DNA from: Collinsella sp. AF33-16
GTDB taxonomy: Bacteria > Actinomycetota > Coriobacteriia > Coriobacteriales > Coriobacteriaceae
Direction: 5' to 3'
DNA: 64,000 nt
Assembly (NCBI RefSeq): GCF_003475325.1
Contig: NZ_QRQC01000013.1
Location: 13,377 to 77,376 of the forward strand
Under the pieces are notes generated by a model. The model saw only the letters and a program-made list of their open reading frames with translations, searched no databases and was not told where the DNA came from. The position numbers and the translations under genes are program-made. Positions 20,873 through 29,724 of the stretch are shown one piece after another; position 1 is the first letter of the stretch, and every line of letters starts with the position of its first letter.

Positions 20873-20905
20873 GGGCGGCGGATCCATTGGGTCCGCCGCC
20901 CTTTT
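20873..20905 (+). terminator. clpB terminator
   Basis: The stem GGGCGGCGGA (20873-20882) / TCCGCCGCCC (20892-20901) with T5 following. Classic intrinsic terminator 47 nt after the clpB stop. Confidence 0.9.
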
Positions 20906-20956
20906 TCGTGCGACAATCGATGATGCCGAACGGATGCGATGTAAGGAGCTATGCAG

Positions 20957-21130
20957 ATGAAAGACGAGATCAAGACAAGCGCGCCGGCGCCCAGGCCCAC
21001 GTCCAAGCCGGCGCCCAAGCCGCGCGACCCCTACATCCGTGCCGAGAACGAGGACGATGACGGCTACGATCCCTACAGCGATCGCCGCCCCGAGCGCGAG
21101 CCCCTCTTCGAAGCTGACCCCTGGCGTTAA
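20957..21130 (+). CDS. Small Pro-rich acidic protein (57 aa)
   Basis: A short gene encoding 57 residues, 'MKDEIKTSAPAPRPTSKP...', with Pro/Lys/Ala repeats in the first third and an acidic, Tyr/Asp-containing second half ending 'FEADPWR'. AAGGAG lies 8 nt before the ATG at 20957; an ATG at 20951 is too close to it. It is probably disordered and cytosolic. No family is recognised. It has a proper ribosome-binding site and coriobacterial-looking codon use and lies just after the clpB terminator. Confidence 0.65.
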   Translation: MKDEIKTSAPAPRPTSKPAPKPRDPYIRAENEDDDGYDPYSDRRPEREPLFEADPWR

Positions 21131-21269
21131 GTAGCTCATTTGGGACGGGGCTTTTTTAGCTACTTTGTTTTCGGCTAGAGGCGTTCATGCCTGCCCCCCT
21201 CGGCCGCTCGATATCCTCCGGGAGGGGCCACTAATAGAAAACTTGCTTATCCATTAATCAAGATACGCA

Positions 21270-21331
21270 CAATCTTGCTCTCCTGCTAATCAAGAATCGT
21301 TATAATCTTGATTAGCAGGAGAGCAAGATTG
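21270..21331. promoter_or_regulatory. Perfect 26-bp-arm palindrome before the DUF4143 ATPase gene
   Basis: Left arm 21270-21295 (CAATCTTGCTCTCCTGCTAA...) and right arm 21306-21331 are exact reverse complements around the 10-nt loop ATCGTTATAA. It ends 7 bp before the ATG. The right arm includes part of the ribosome-binding region (GGAGA follows directly). It could be an operator, a start-site-masking RNA hairpin, or the end of a mobile palindrome. A half-copy (ATTAATCAAGAT) lies at about 21254. Confidence 0.75.
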
Positions 21332-21338
21332 GAGAATT

Positions 21339-22691
21339 ATGGCATTCAACGACTTGGTGGCTCAAAAAATAAAGGACTTTGAGCAACAGGGGATTCCGCA
21401 GGTCTTTGAGCGCGACCTTGATCTGGGCAACCCGCAGGAGCCAAAGCGCGACAACATCGTATATGTGATTGTGGGCGCCCGTCGTTGTGGAAAGACGTAT
21501 CGCCTGTATCAGGAGATGCGGCGGCTTCAGGGCCAAGGCGTCGAGCTTGACCGGATGCTATATTTCAATTTTGAGGATGAGCGCTTGCGTCCGTATGAGC
21601 CATCGCTACTAGCGGACGTGCTCGATACATTCTATGCACTATATCCTGCTGCTCGAGGCGAGGGCGCCTACCTTTTCTTTGACGAGATCCAGGAAATACC
21701 CGAATGGGGTGCGTTTCTGCGACGCGTGGTCGATACGGAGAAGGCGACCGTTTACGTGACGGGATCTTCTTCTAAGATGCTGTCCTCAGAACTTAAGAGC
21801 GAGTTCAGGGGCCGTTCTCTTGTGCGAGAGCTTTTTCCGTTGAGTTTTTCGGAATACGTCCGATATAAGACGGGGAGCGTTCCTGAGTCGAACGCGCCCT
21901 TCTCCTCAAGCGCTGCAGCGTTGCTCCGACACCATCTGGTCGGATATCTCGAGCGAGGGGGATTCATCGCGACACTTGAGCAGACGCCCGCAGACGCGAT
22001 TCAGCTGCTACAGGAATATGCGTCGCGAACGGTCGCTATGGACGTTGTGGAGCGTTACGACGTCAAGAGCCCTCGTTTGGCCTCACTGTTTCTGACGCGG
22101 TGTATGGCATCTTCGGGACGAGAGCTGTCGGTGAACAAGGTGTACAACGAGTTCAAGAGCAGGCAGATACCCGTCAGTCGTAATTCGCTCAGCGACTTAC
22201 TTGAGTATTACGAGGACGCCTACCTGCTGTTTTCTGTGCCGGAGTTTACGCGTTCACTTGCAAATAATACGCGGTCTGCGTCTAAAGTCTACGCTGTCGA
22301 TCCTGCGATGTTTGGAGCATTCTCTCCCGCATCGGCATTGGACCAGGGCCAGAGGCTCGAGACTGCGGTGTTCAATGCGCTCAGAAGAAGGACTCCTGCG
22401 GTGCGGGTCGGTTCGGTCTGCCGCCTACTGGTCAAGGAGAAGAATAAAAGCCATGAGGTTGACTTTGTGGCTGGGGATGCACTTCTCATGCAGGCTTATA
22501 GCCTGACTCAGGTGAGTGTGGATATGGCAAGCGAGAAAACGCGCGAACGCGAAATTGCAGCCCTCGATGCCTCGATGGCCCAGTTTGATCTTGGCGAGTC
22601 GGTAATCGTTACTATGGATGAACAGGCCGATATTCCATGTGAACACGGTGTGGTACACGCTGTGCCCGCATGGAAGTGGCTCCTTGCCTAA
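21339..22691 (+). CDS. AAA_14/DUF4143 ATPase
   Basis: A 450-aa protein. The N-terminal AAA_14 domain has Walker A 'VGARRCGKTYRL' (about residues 47-58), Walker B 'YLFFDEIQEIPEW' (about 110-122) and sensor 'VYVTGSSSKML'. The C-terminal DUF4143 part ('NSLSDLLEYYEDAYLLFSVPEF') includes a restriction-like 'HEVDFVAGD' segment. Members are common accessory genes, with suggested but unproven roles in toxin-antitoxin or phage defence. It is monocistronic, AT-richer than its neighbours, and preceded by a striking palindrome. Confidence 0.9.
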   Translation: MAFNDLVAQKIKDFEQQGIPQVFERDLDLGNPQEPKRDNIVYVIVGARRCGKTYRLYQEMRRLQGQGVELDRMLYFNFEDERLRPYEPSLLADVLDTFYALYPAARGEGAYLFFDEIQEIPEWGAFLRRVVDTEKATVYVTGSSSKMLSSELKSEFRGRSLVRELFPLSFSEYVRYKTGSVPESNAPFSSSAAALLRHHLVGYLERGGFIATLEQTPADAIQLLQEYASRTVAMDVVERYDVKSPRLASLFLTRCMASSGRELSVNKVYNEFKSRQIPVSRNSLSDLLEYYEDAYLLFSVPEFTRSLANNTRSASKVYAVDPAMFGAFSPASALDQGQRLETAVFNALRRRTPAVRVGSVCRLLVKEKNKSHEVDFVAGDALLMQAYSLTQVSVDMASEKTREREIAALDASMAQFDLGESVIVTMDEQADIPCEHGVVHAVPAWKWLLA

Positions 22692-22707
22692 TCATCTACG
22701 GATCTGT

Positions 22708-22732
22708 GGGGCCAGGACCTCCTGGCCCCTTC
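22708..22732. terminator. Hairpin between convergent genes
   Basis: A perfect 9-bp stem GGGGCCAGG (22708-22716) / CCTGGCCCC (22721-22729) with a 4-nt loop and TTC. It separates the DUF4143 ATPase (plus) from 22765-24252 (minus). Confidence 0.65.
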
Positions 22733-22764
22733 ATCACGGTTGGGGAGTACCATGATGCGCCCGG

Positions 22765-24252
22765 CTAGTCCTGGGCCTTGATGCTCGGCAGCAGAATCTG
22801 GGCGATGTAGTCGCATTCGAGCTTGGTGGCAGCGTCGGCCTTGCCGTCTTTGCCGACCAGCACGCTCTTGATCTGGCTGTAGGTGTAGCGGTTGCCGGTC
22901 GTAAGCTCGACAAGCTCAATGGCTGTGTCCATGGGATAGGTCGACACGGGGTTCTGCGTGCGCCCGTTGATGGTCTGGGGCACCACGTACGGATAGACGG
23001 GGCCGCTGGCGTAGACGGTATAACCGTTGCCTAGATTGGCCGCACCCAAAACCGTATCGCCCTCATCGGGCGTAAAGCTCTCGCCCTCGCGCACCGCGAC
23101 GAGCGTCACAATCGGCGTATCGCTGTCGCCGGCAAGATAGATGCATAGCGTGCTGCCATTTTGCCAAGTCTCGACCTTGCCGTACCATTCGACGGGGATA
23201 TCGAGCTGGTAGAGGTCGGTTGCCTTGTGACGGGCGTCGGCATCACGGGCTGCCTGTGCCTTTTGCGCGCTCACGGCATTGACGGCGGCGTCGCGCCGCG
23301 CGGTTGCCGCCTGCTGGAGCACCTTGGCGGTGGCGGCGGAGCTCGCGCCGCCTTCCTCGGCATACTTGGCGGCGGCGTCGATCTGGTCGTTGGTTACCGT
23401 GTCGGCCGAAGGCACCTTGAGTTTAAAGGCAGCCTGGGCACTTAAATCCTGTCCATCGCTCTTAACGGTGACCTGCGTCTTGGTGGTCGGGACGGTATAG
23501 ATGGTGCCGTCGGCCGCGATGGGGGAGGCAGCGATGGAGAGCGTGTAATCGCCGGGCAGCAGTTTGATGCCGCGGCCGTGCTCGTCAACGTAGAGCGTTT
23601 CGCTCACAGAAGAGCCGTCGGAGTCCTGGCCACTCACCTGCACGGGGATCTTTGAGCCGGTGGAGCAGTCGAGTCCCGCGGCATGTACGCCAATTTGCAC
23701 CGACATCATGGTATGGGCGTTTGCGGCAACTACGGCGGCCTGCTCTTGCTGGTATCCGTTCCAAGCCGCATAGCCCGCGCCGCCGGCGACGAGCGCGACG
23801 GCCACGACACCGGCGACCATCAGATTGCGGCGCTTGGGCGACATCTTACGATGACGAACCTCGGCTTCGTGTGCCGAGGGAGCGGACGGCAGGGGAATAT
23901 CTCCCATGGCGATGGTCTCGTCGACGACTGGCGCAGAGCCCAAGCCGGGGAGCTCGCGGGTGAGCGATTCGTCGACGGGCAAGTCGCCAAGCAGGGAGGT
24001 CTCATCTCCCGCGTTGGGTTCCGGTTGGCCATTGCCCTCGTCATCGCCTTTTTCGACATCGGCTTCATCGCGAGCATCCTCGACGTCGTCGCCCGTATCC
24101 GGTATGCCATCGCCCGCCGCGTCCTGCATGTCGACGATTGTCTCGTCAAACGCAACTTCGTCCAGCGAAAACCGGTCTAGGCTCTCCAAGGCCTCGGCGC
24201 ACGCCGCTGCATCTTGGGCCGCGTCCTCTTGGCCCCTCGTCTCATTTTCCAT
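22765..24252 (-). CDS. Single-pass membrane protein with acidic cytoplasmic tail
   Basis: A 495-aa protein. Residues 1-135 are very acidic and low complexity, with repeated 'DE', 'DD' and a pSer/Thr-rich 'VDETIAMGDIPLPSAPS'. A basic stretch ('RHRKMSPKRR') precedes one membrane helix ('NLMVAGVVAVALVAGGAGYAAW', about 143-164), and the rest is extracytoplasmic with a long Ala-rich helix. The architecture suggests a coriobacterial envelope protein. The Thr-containing acidic tail could be a target for the kinase/FHA system of this window, which is speculation. Family unknown. Confidence 0.75.
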   Translation of the reverse strand: MENETRGQEDAAQDAAACAEALESLDRFSLDEVAFDETIVDMQDAAGDGIPDTGDDVEDARDEADVEKGDDEGNGQPEPNAGDETSLLGDLPVDESLTRELPGLGSAPVVDETIAMGDIPLPSAPSAHEAEVRHRKMSPKRRNLMVAGVVAVALVAGGAGYAAWNGYQQEQAAVVAANAHTMMSVQIGVHAAGLDCSTGSKIPVQVSGQDSDGSSVSETLYVDEHGRGIKLLPGDYTLSIAASPIAADGTIYTVPTTKTQVTVKSDGQDLSAQAAFKLKVPSADTVTNDQIDAAAKYAEEGGASSAATAKVLQQAATARRDAAVNAVSAQKAQAARDADARHKATDLYQLDIPVEWYGKVETWQNGSTLCIYLAGDSDTPIVTLVAVREGESFTPDEGDTVLGAANLGNGYTVYASGPVYPYVVPQTINGRTQNPVSTYPMDTAIELVELTTGNRYTYSQIKSVLVGKDGKADAATKLECDYIAQILLPSIKAQD

Positions 24253-24384
24253 ATATCCCCCAAGCTCAATATCGGGACAACAATGTACCCAAAATTAAGG
24301 TCACATAGAGCTGGCGTGCAGTCGGAAATTCGATTTTATCTGCGCGATACATTGTGAATATGTGCATGAATGCACGCGCGACAG

Positions 24385-24426
24385 CAAAAAGCCCCCGGAA
24401 AGCAAACGAATTGCTTTCCGGGGGCT
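24385..24426 (-). terminator. Terminator of the DUF5692 gene
   Basis: A perfect 16-bp stem AGCCCCCGGAAAGCAA (24390-24405) / 24411-24426 with a 5-nt loop. On the minus strand it is followed by a T-run (A-run 24386-24390). Confidence 0.85.
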
Positions 24427-24494
24427 GCGCATAACGCGAGATTACGGAGCCAAAGAGACGCGCCTGCATCCAAATGCGGACGGCAGCGAGCGCG

Positions 24495-25502
24495 TTACTC
24501 GGCGTGTGCGTAATCCACCTTGGCGCGGCGAGCGGTAGCCTTCTCCCAATCGCTGGTGCCCTCAAAGACATCCTGCTTGTAGGGATTGCGGCCGAGCTTC
24601 TTGGCGCGGTAGGCGATGTAGATGATCGCGGCGATGTTGGCGACCAGTGCGGCGATCGAGACCGCGGTAGCGGCGCCGGGGTCGAGCGTGGAGTGGGTCA
24701 CAAAGATGGACTCCTCCTGGAAGTACGGGAACACCTGGGCAAACATGCACCAAATAGCAAGCGTAAAGGCGCGGTTCTGGATCCAGCCGCCCTTGTTCCA
24801 GATAAAGGCGGCGACGGTGGGCGCCAGCAGCAGCGCAAAGCCGCAGAACCAGGAGTGGGTGGGCAGGCAGTTGTAGGTGTAGCAGAAGTTCCAGATATCG
24901 TAGGCGATGATGTAGACCCAGGTCATGTCGGGCCACAGCATGTCGGTCTTGTCCTCGGAGGCGTAGACGCTCCACCAACCGGTCATGCAGAAGATGTTGA
25001 TGATACCGGCGATGCCGTTGAACACGTTGTTCCAGCCGGCGAGCTGCGTGGCACCTTCGGAGGTGACCCAGGTGGACTGGCCCAGGACAAAGAAGTGATA
25101 GGCGCTCTCAAAGTCGGACACGACGGCGATCATGATGTTGATGGCGACGATCACAAACGGCCACGCGCGGAACCAATGCGCCTTGCCGATCTTGCCCCAC
25201 TGGTACTTAATGGCAATGAAGCCCCAGCAACCGGCCAGCGCCGCGTATACCTTGGCGTAGTGGAACCAGCTGTTCTGGTACACATGGGTGGGGTTGGTGA
25301 GTGCCCACTCGGCACCCTGCGAAACGCCGATGGCGATGGCGACGCAGTAGATGGTCATGGCAAGCGGAGCTACGCCAAAGATGATTGCCGCGCCCAGCTT
25401 GGTGCGGCGGCCGACCTCGTTGAGCACGATCAGGCCGATAAAGACCATCGCCCAGCCGACCCAGTGGATAAGGGTATCGCTACCCCAGACATCGAACAGC
25501 AT
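24495..25502 (-). CDS. DUF5692 multi-pass membrane protein
   Basis: A 335-aa integral membrane protein with about nine hydrophobic helices and many aromatic residues ('WVGWAMVFIGLIVLNEVG', 'IIAYDIWNFCYTYNCLPTHSWF'). It resembles the DUF5692 family, whose function is not known. GGAGAGC precedes the ATG. It is downstream of the TetR gene on the same strand with a 62-bp gap, so it probably belongs to the TetR regulon. The C-terminal tail is charged and cytosolic. Confidence 0.8.
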   Translation of the reverse strand: MLFDVWGSDTLIHWVGWAMVFIGLIVLNEVGRRTKLGAAIIFGVAPLAMTIYCVAIAIGVSQGAEWALTNPTHVYQNSWFHYAKVYAALAGCWGFIAIKYQWGKIGKAHWFRAWPFVIVAINIMIAVVSDFESAYHFFVLGQSTWVTSEGATQLAGWNNVFNGIAGIINIFCMTGWWSVYASEDKTDMLWPDMTWVYIIAYDIWNFCYTYNCLPTHSWFCGFALLLAPTVAAFIWNKGGWIQNRAFTLAIWCMFAQVFPYFQEESIFVTHSTLDPGAATAVSIAALVANIAAIIYIAYRAKKLGRNPYKQDVFEGTSDWEKATARRAKVDYAHAE

Positions 25503-25564
25503 GCTGCTCTCCTTTCATGCGCCCGCGTCCCCTCTTCCGTCGCGGGCAGTTTGGCAAAATGTCG

Positions 25565-26227
25565 TCAGTTCTGGGGCTTGCGCTCCTGATACTTGGCGGT
25601 ATAGCCCTCGATATGGAGCGTCGAGGCGATGATTTCCTTGACTGTCTCGTCGGGCACATCGGGGTGCGTGCGGATATACATCAGCAGCCCCATGATGAGG
25701 GTGTAGAACGTCTCGTAGACATGGTCGATGCGTAGCTCGTGATGGGCGACAAAATCCACCACGGTGGTATCGCAGATATACTGCGCCACGCGCTGGACCA
25801 CGTTGTGCAAAAAGCCGCCGTAGAGCGCGCCGCTGCTCGAGGTGAGCGTGCTCGGCAACTCGTGGCCGCTCACGACCAGGCGCTTAAAGAGCGGAGCAAC
25901 GGTGTCGAGTGCGCCTTCGATGTCGCCAACCGTGCGGCTGGCGTTCCACTGCTCGAGCTCGGCGATAAAGCCGTCGATTGCCTCGTCCATAACGGCGGTG
26001 ACGGCGGCATCCATATCGGCAAAGTAGTGGTAGAACAGCGAACGCGTGCAGCCAGCCCGCTTGGTCACGGCCGATACCGAAAGATGGGACACACCAAGCT
26101 CGGCGCTCACGACGCGCACAGCGGCGAGGATCTCGCGACGGCGCTCGTCGCCCGTCAGGCGTTTTGCCGCGCTATCGGATGCGGGGACGGCATCGACCAC
26201 AGAGATATCTGCTGCGTTGTTGCCCAT
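25565..26227 (-). CDS. TetR/AcrR-family transcriptional regulator
   Basis: A 220-aa protein. The N-terminal HTH (about residues 27-75) is 'RREILAAVRVVSAELGVSHLSVSAVTKRAGCTRSLFYHYFADMDAAV', shown in pieces: 'VSAVTKRAGCTRSLFYHYF' is the recognition region. The helical ligand domain follows. It is divergent from the Fe-S oxidoreductase gene at 26417, and two TTGAC-N5-GTCAA dyads lie between them. It likely controls itself, the DUF5692 gene and the oxidoreductase. Confidence 0.93.
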   Translation of the reverse strand: MGNNAADISVVDAVPASDSAAKRLTGDERRREILAAVRVVSAELGVSHLSVSAVTKRAGCTRSLFYHYFADMDAAVTAVMDEAIDGFIAELEQWNASRTVGDIEGALDTVAPLFKRLVVSGHELPSTLTSSSGALYGGFLHNVVQRVAQYICDTTVVDFVAHHELRIDHVYETFYTLIMGLLMYIRTHPDVPDETVKEIIASTLHIEGYTAKYQERKPQN

Positions 26228-26285
26228 GTTTTGCCGCCTTTCATCCTCTTTTGCCTGACCGTTCGCCTAACAGTCTTGAATATTG

Positions 26286-26323
26286 TTGACGGTTCGTCAA
26301 TACTATTTTTGACACAATGTCAA
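26286..26323. promoter_or_regulatory. Two TTGAC-N5-GTCAA dyads (probable TetR operators)
   Basis: Dyad 1 is TTGAC (26286-26290) ggttc GTCAA (26296-26300). Dyad 2 is TTGAC (26309-26313) acaat GTCAA (26319-26323). Their centres are 23 bp apart, about two helical turns. They sit in the divergent region between the TetR gene and the oxidoreductase gene. The flanking bases TATTG / CAATA extend the first dyad. Confidence 0.75.
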
Positions 26324-26416
26324 CAATGGCGGGTGAAAGGCATGGGGGCATGCCCGGCCTGCAAAAAAAGAGGGGCGCTGCGGTCTCGCCGGGCTGTGGC
26401 AAGAGAAGGGACGACT

Positions 26417-29194
26417 ATGATTCTCAACGGACCGGGGATTAGCTATACCGAGCCCGATATCGGCGCGGAGTTCGTGCCGCCGATACCGGAGCATCCGCGC
26501 GAGGCCATCGTCAAACTGTGTGAGCACTGCACCAACCGCCTGCTGCACCGCGACGAGCTGCTGGGCTACGAGTACTGGTCGTTTGCCGAGGCCGCAACCG
26601 ACGAGCAGGCCGAAGTGCTCTGCAAGATGAAGATGCGCCGTCCCTATACGCTGCCCGAGATGGTCAAGCTCACCGGCATGCCCGAGGCCGATATCGAAAA
26701 AATGCTCGACGACATGAGCTACACGGGTCTGCTCGAGTACAACTGGGAAAACCCCGAGCGCGCCAAGCAGTGGGTGCTGCCCATGCTGGTGCCGGGTTCT
26801 GCCGAGTTCCTCAACATGCGCGTGAGCCAGCTCGAGGAGCATCCGGTCTATGCCAAGTTTTTTGAGCAGGCATCCAAAGGCCCGCTGTCCAAGGCCACGC
26901 CGATGGTGCCGCCCGGCGGTGCCGGCATCGGCATGCATGTCATTCCGGTCGAGAAGGCCATCGATGCCGCGAGCACCTCGGTGCCGATCGAGCATATCGA
27001 GCATTGGCTCGACAAATACGATGGCAAATATGCCGCCAGCACCTGCAGCTGCCGCGCGAGCCGCCGCGTGATGGGCGAAGGCTGCGCCGACGATCCGGCC
27101 GACTGGTGCATCGCTGTGGGCGATATGGCCGACTACGTGGTCGAGACCGACCGTGGCCATTACGTGACCCGCGACGAGGTTTACGACATCCTGCGCCAGG
27201 CCGAGGACAACGGCTTTGTGCACCAGATCACCAACATCGACGGCGAGAACAAGATCTTCGCCATCTGTAACTGCAACGTTAACGTGTGCTACGCCCTGCG
27301 CACCTCGCAGCTGTTCAACACGCCCAACCTGTCGCGCTCGGCCTATGTCGCCAAGGTCGAGAAGGACAAGTGCGTGGCCTGCGGTCGCTGTGTTGAGGTG
27401 TGTCCGGCCGGCGCCGCCAAGCTGGGCCAGAAGCTCTGCAGCAAAAAGGCGGGCGGACAGGTGCCCGAGTATCCGCGCCAGGAGCTGCCCGATGCCACCA
27501 AGTGGGACCATACCAAGTGGTCGCCCAACTACCGCAACGACAACCGCATCGAGACGCATGAGTCCGGCACCGCTCCCTGCAAGACGGCCTGCCCCGCGCA
27601 TGTCGCCGTTCAGGGCTATTTGAAGCTCGCGGCGCAGGGTCGCTATGACGAGGCGCTGGCGCTCATCAAGCGCGAGAACCCGCTGCCCGCTATCTGCGGC
27701 CGTGTGTGCAACCGCCGCTGTGAGGATGCCTGCACCCGCGGTCGTGTGGACGCCGCCGTGGCTATCGACGAGGTCAAGAAGTTCATCGCCCAGCGCGATC
27801 TGGATGCCGCGACCCGCTATGTCCCGCCCGTGGTGACGCCGACGCGCGCTGGCGGCTTCGATCAGAAGATCGCTATTATCGGTGCCGGTCCGGCCGGCCT
27901 GTCCTGCGCTTTCTACCTGGCCGAGAAGGGCTACAAGCCCGTCGTGTTCGAGAAGAACGAGCGCCCGGGCGGCATGCTCACTTACGGTATTCCCAGCTTT
28001 AAGCTGCAGAAGGACGTTATTGAGGCCGAGGTCGAGGTTATTCGCCTGATGGGTGCCGAGTTCCGCTATGGCGTGGAGGTCGGTCGTGATGTGACGCTCG
28101 ACGAGCTGCGCGAGCAGGGCTTTAAGGCCTTCTATGTTGCCATCGGCTGCCAGGGCGGACGCCTTGCCGGCATTCCGGGCGAGGATGCCGAGGATGTGAC
28201 GGTGGCTGTCGACTTTTTGCGCGAGGTCAACAGTGGCAAGATCAACGCGCTGCCCGGCCGCACCATCGTGGTGGGCGGCGGCAACGTGGCCATCGATGTC
28301 GCGCGCAACGCCTGCCGTCTGGGCTCCGAGCATGTTGAGATGTTCTGCCTGGAGAGCGAGGCTCAGATGCCCGCCAGCGAGGAGGAGCGTCGCGAGGCCA
28401 TCGAGGATGGTGCTCACATCAGCTGCGGCTGGGGTCCCAAGGAGGTTCACCTGGACGAGACCGGTCGTGTGTGCGGCATCACCTTCAAGCGCTGCACGCG
28501 CGTCTTTGACGACGAGGGCCGTTTTGCGCCCGAGTACGACGAGAACGACCTGCGTCGTGTCGATGCCGACCGTGTCGTCATGTCGATTGGCCAGTCCATT
28601 GTGTGGGGCGACCTGCTGGCTGGCTCCAAGGTGGAGCTCGGCCGCGGCCAGGGTGCCCTTGCCGATCCGCAGACGTACCAGACCGCCGAGCCCGACATCT
28701 TTGTGGGCGGCGACGTCTATACCGGTCCCAGCTTTGCTATCGACGCCATCGCCGCCGGTCACGAGGCCGCCGTGTCCATCCATCGCTTTGTGCAGCCGGG
28801 CTCCACGCTCACCATCGGCCGCAACCAGCGCCGCTACACCGCGCTTGACCGCGACGATGTTGTGATTGAGAGCTATGACAACGCAAGCCGCGAGGTGGCA
28901 CGTGTCGACCGCGAGCGCGAGAAGGCTGCGCCCTTTAGCGAGTACGTCGAGACCTTTACCGAGGAGCAGGTGCGCGCCGAGACCGCTCGCTGCCTGGGCT
29001 GCGGTGCCTCGATCGTCGACCCCAACAAGTGCATCGGCTGCGGCCTGTGCACCACCAAGTGCGCGTTTGACGCCATCCATCTGGATCGCGACCGCCCCGA
29101 GTGCTCCACGATGGTCAAATACGAGCAAAAGCTCCCGAGCCTCGGCAAGTACGCTTTGAAGCGCGCCATCAAGATTAAGTTCGGTCGTAAATAG
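26417..29194 (+). CDS. Multi-cluster Fe-S flavoprotein oxidoreductase (GltD/NfnB-like)
   Basis: A 925-aa cytosolic redox enzyme. The N-terminal about 300 residues have scattered cysteine motifs ('CEHCTNR', 'STCSCRASRR', 'ICNCNVNVC'). They are followed by a ferredoxin motif 'CVACGRCVEVCP' (about 315), a GltD-type Fe-S helical domain ('CKTACPAHVAVQGY', 'ICGRVCNRRCEDAC'), an FAD site 'IIGAGPAGLSCAFYL' (about 485), an NAD(P) site 'VVGGGNVAIDVARN' and a C-terminal 'CIGCGLCTTKC'. It probably passes electrons between NAD(P)H and ferredoxin or a partner; the substrate is unknown. The start is ATG 26417 (AGAAGGGA upstream). The frame is open further 5' across the TetR gene but that is antisense. Confidence 0.88.
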   Translation: MILNGPGISYTEPDIGAEFVPPIPEHPREAIVKLCEHCTNRLLHRDELLGYEYWSFAEAATDEQAEVLCKMKMRRPYTLPEMVKLTGMPEADIEKMLDDMSYTGLLEYNWENPERAKQWVLPMLVPGSAEFLNMRVSQLEEHPVYAKFFEQASKGPLSKATPMVPPGGAGIGMHVIPVEKAIDAASTSVPIEHIEHWLDKYDGKYAASTCSCRASRRVMGEGCADDPADWCIAVGDMADYVVETDRGHYVTRDEVYDILRQAEDNGFVHQITNIDGENKIFAICNCNVNVCYALRTSQLFNTPNLSRSAYVAKVEKDKCVACGRCVEVCPAGAAKLGQKLCSKKAGGQVPEYPRQELPDATKWDHTKWSPNYRNDNRIETHESGTAPCKTACPAHVAVQGYLKLAAQGRYDEALALIKRENPLPAICGRVCNRRCEDACTRGRVDAAVAIDEVKKFIAQRDLDAATRYVPPVVTPTRAGGFDQKIAIIGAGPAGLSCAFYLAEKGYKPVVFEKNERPGGMLTYGIPSFKLQKDVIEAEVEVIRLMGAEFRYGVEVGRDVTLDELREQGFKAFYVAIGCQGGRLAGIPGEDAEDVTVAVDFLREVNSGKINALPGRTIVVGGGNVAIDVARNACRLGSEHVEMFCLESEAQMPASEEERREAIEDGAHISCGWGPKEVHLDETGRVCGITFKRCTRVFDDEGRFAPEYDENDLRRVDADRVVMSIGQSIVWGDLLAGSKVELGRGQGALADPQTYQTAEPDIFVGGDVYTGPSFAIDAIAAGHEAAVSIHRFVQPGSTLTIGRNQRRYTALDRDDVVIESYDNASREVARVDREREKAAPFSEYVETFTEEQVRAETARCLGCGASIVDPNKCIGCGLCTTKCAFDAIHLDRDRPECSTMVKYEQKLPSLGKYALKRAIKIKFGRK

Positions 29195-29290
29195 GTAACC
29201 ATGGCGGGTAAGGGGACGGCGCAGACTAGATTTCGCCGTCCCCTTGCTTTGAGTTTGCATCGAATCAACCTCTGCAGAAAGGGTTTCGAC

Positions 29291-29719
29291 TTGCATGAAT
29301 TAGGGATTGTGTATCACATCATTCGCGATGTTGAGAATGTGGCGCGCGCCAATGGCGTGCGTCGCGTTTCGAGTGTGACGTTGCTGCTGGGCGAGGTCTC
29401 GGGCGTCGTTCCCGATCTGCTGCTTGACGCTTGGCGCTGGGCGGCAGATAAAAAGCCTATCACGCAGGGCGCGGAGCTTATTGTGGAGCCTGTCGAGGCC
29501 GTGACGCATTGCGAGGCGTGCGGCTGCGACTACGCGACGGTCGAGCACGGCAAGACCTGCCCCCATTGCGGTAGCGGCGAGACCTATCTGCTGCAGGGCC
29601 AGGAGGTCATGATCAAGCAGATCGAGACCCCCGACGAGGACCCGACAGACGCTGCCCCCGACGGCCCTTCTGACGCCCCCGACGCCGTCGACGCCGCTAA
29701 CCCTCTCCACATCGTCTAG
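29291..29719 (+). CDS. hypA: Hydrogenase nickel-incorporation protein HypA
   Basis: HypA (142 aa) delivers Ni2+ to [NiFe]-hydrogenase or urease. The family requires an N-terminal Met-His-Glu. Here that is met only by a TTG start at 29291 ('TTG CAT GAA', giving MHELGIVYHII), with AGAAAGGG 7 nt upstream. A longer reading from 29201 would bury the Ni-binding His. The zinc site is 'CEACG...CPHCG'. The last about 25 residues are an acidic Asp/Pro extension. No other hydrogenase genes are in the window. Confidence 0.9.
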   Translation: MHELGIVYHIIRDVENVARANGVRRVSSVTLLLGEVSGVVPDLLLDAWRWAADKKPITQGAELIVEPVEAVTHCEACGCDYATVEHGKTCPHCGSGETYLLQGQEVMIKQIETPDEDPTDAAPDGPSDAPDAVDAANPLHIV

Positions 29720-29724
29720 CCCCT

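Noticed and set aside
25739..26416. 226-residue upstream extension of the oxidoreductase frame
   Set aside because: It runs antisense through the TetR gene and its operator region; the ATG at 26417 has a ribosome-binding site.
26303..29296. 997-aa minus-strand open frame opposite the Fe-S oxidoreductase
   Set aside because: Antisense shadow of a gene with clear FAD, NAD(P) and Fe-S motifs; no recognisable protein features.
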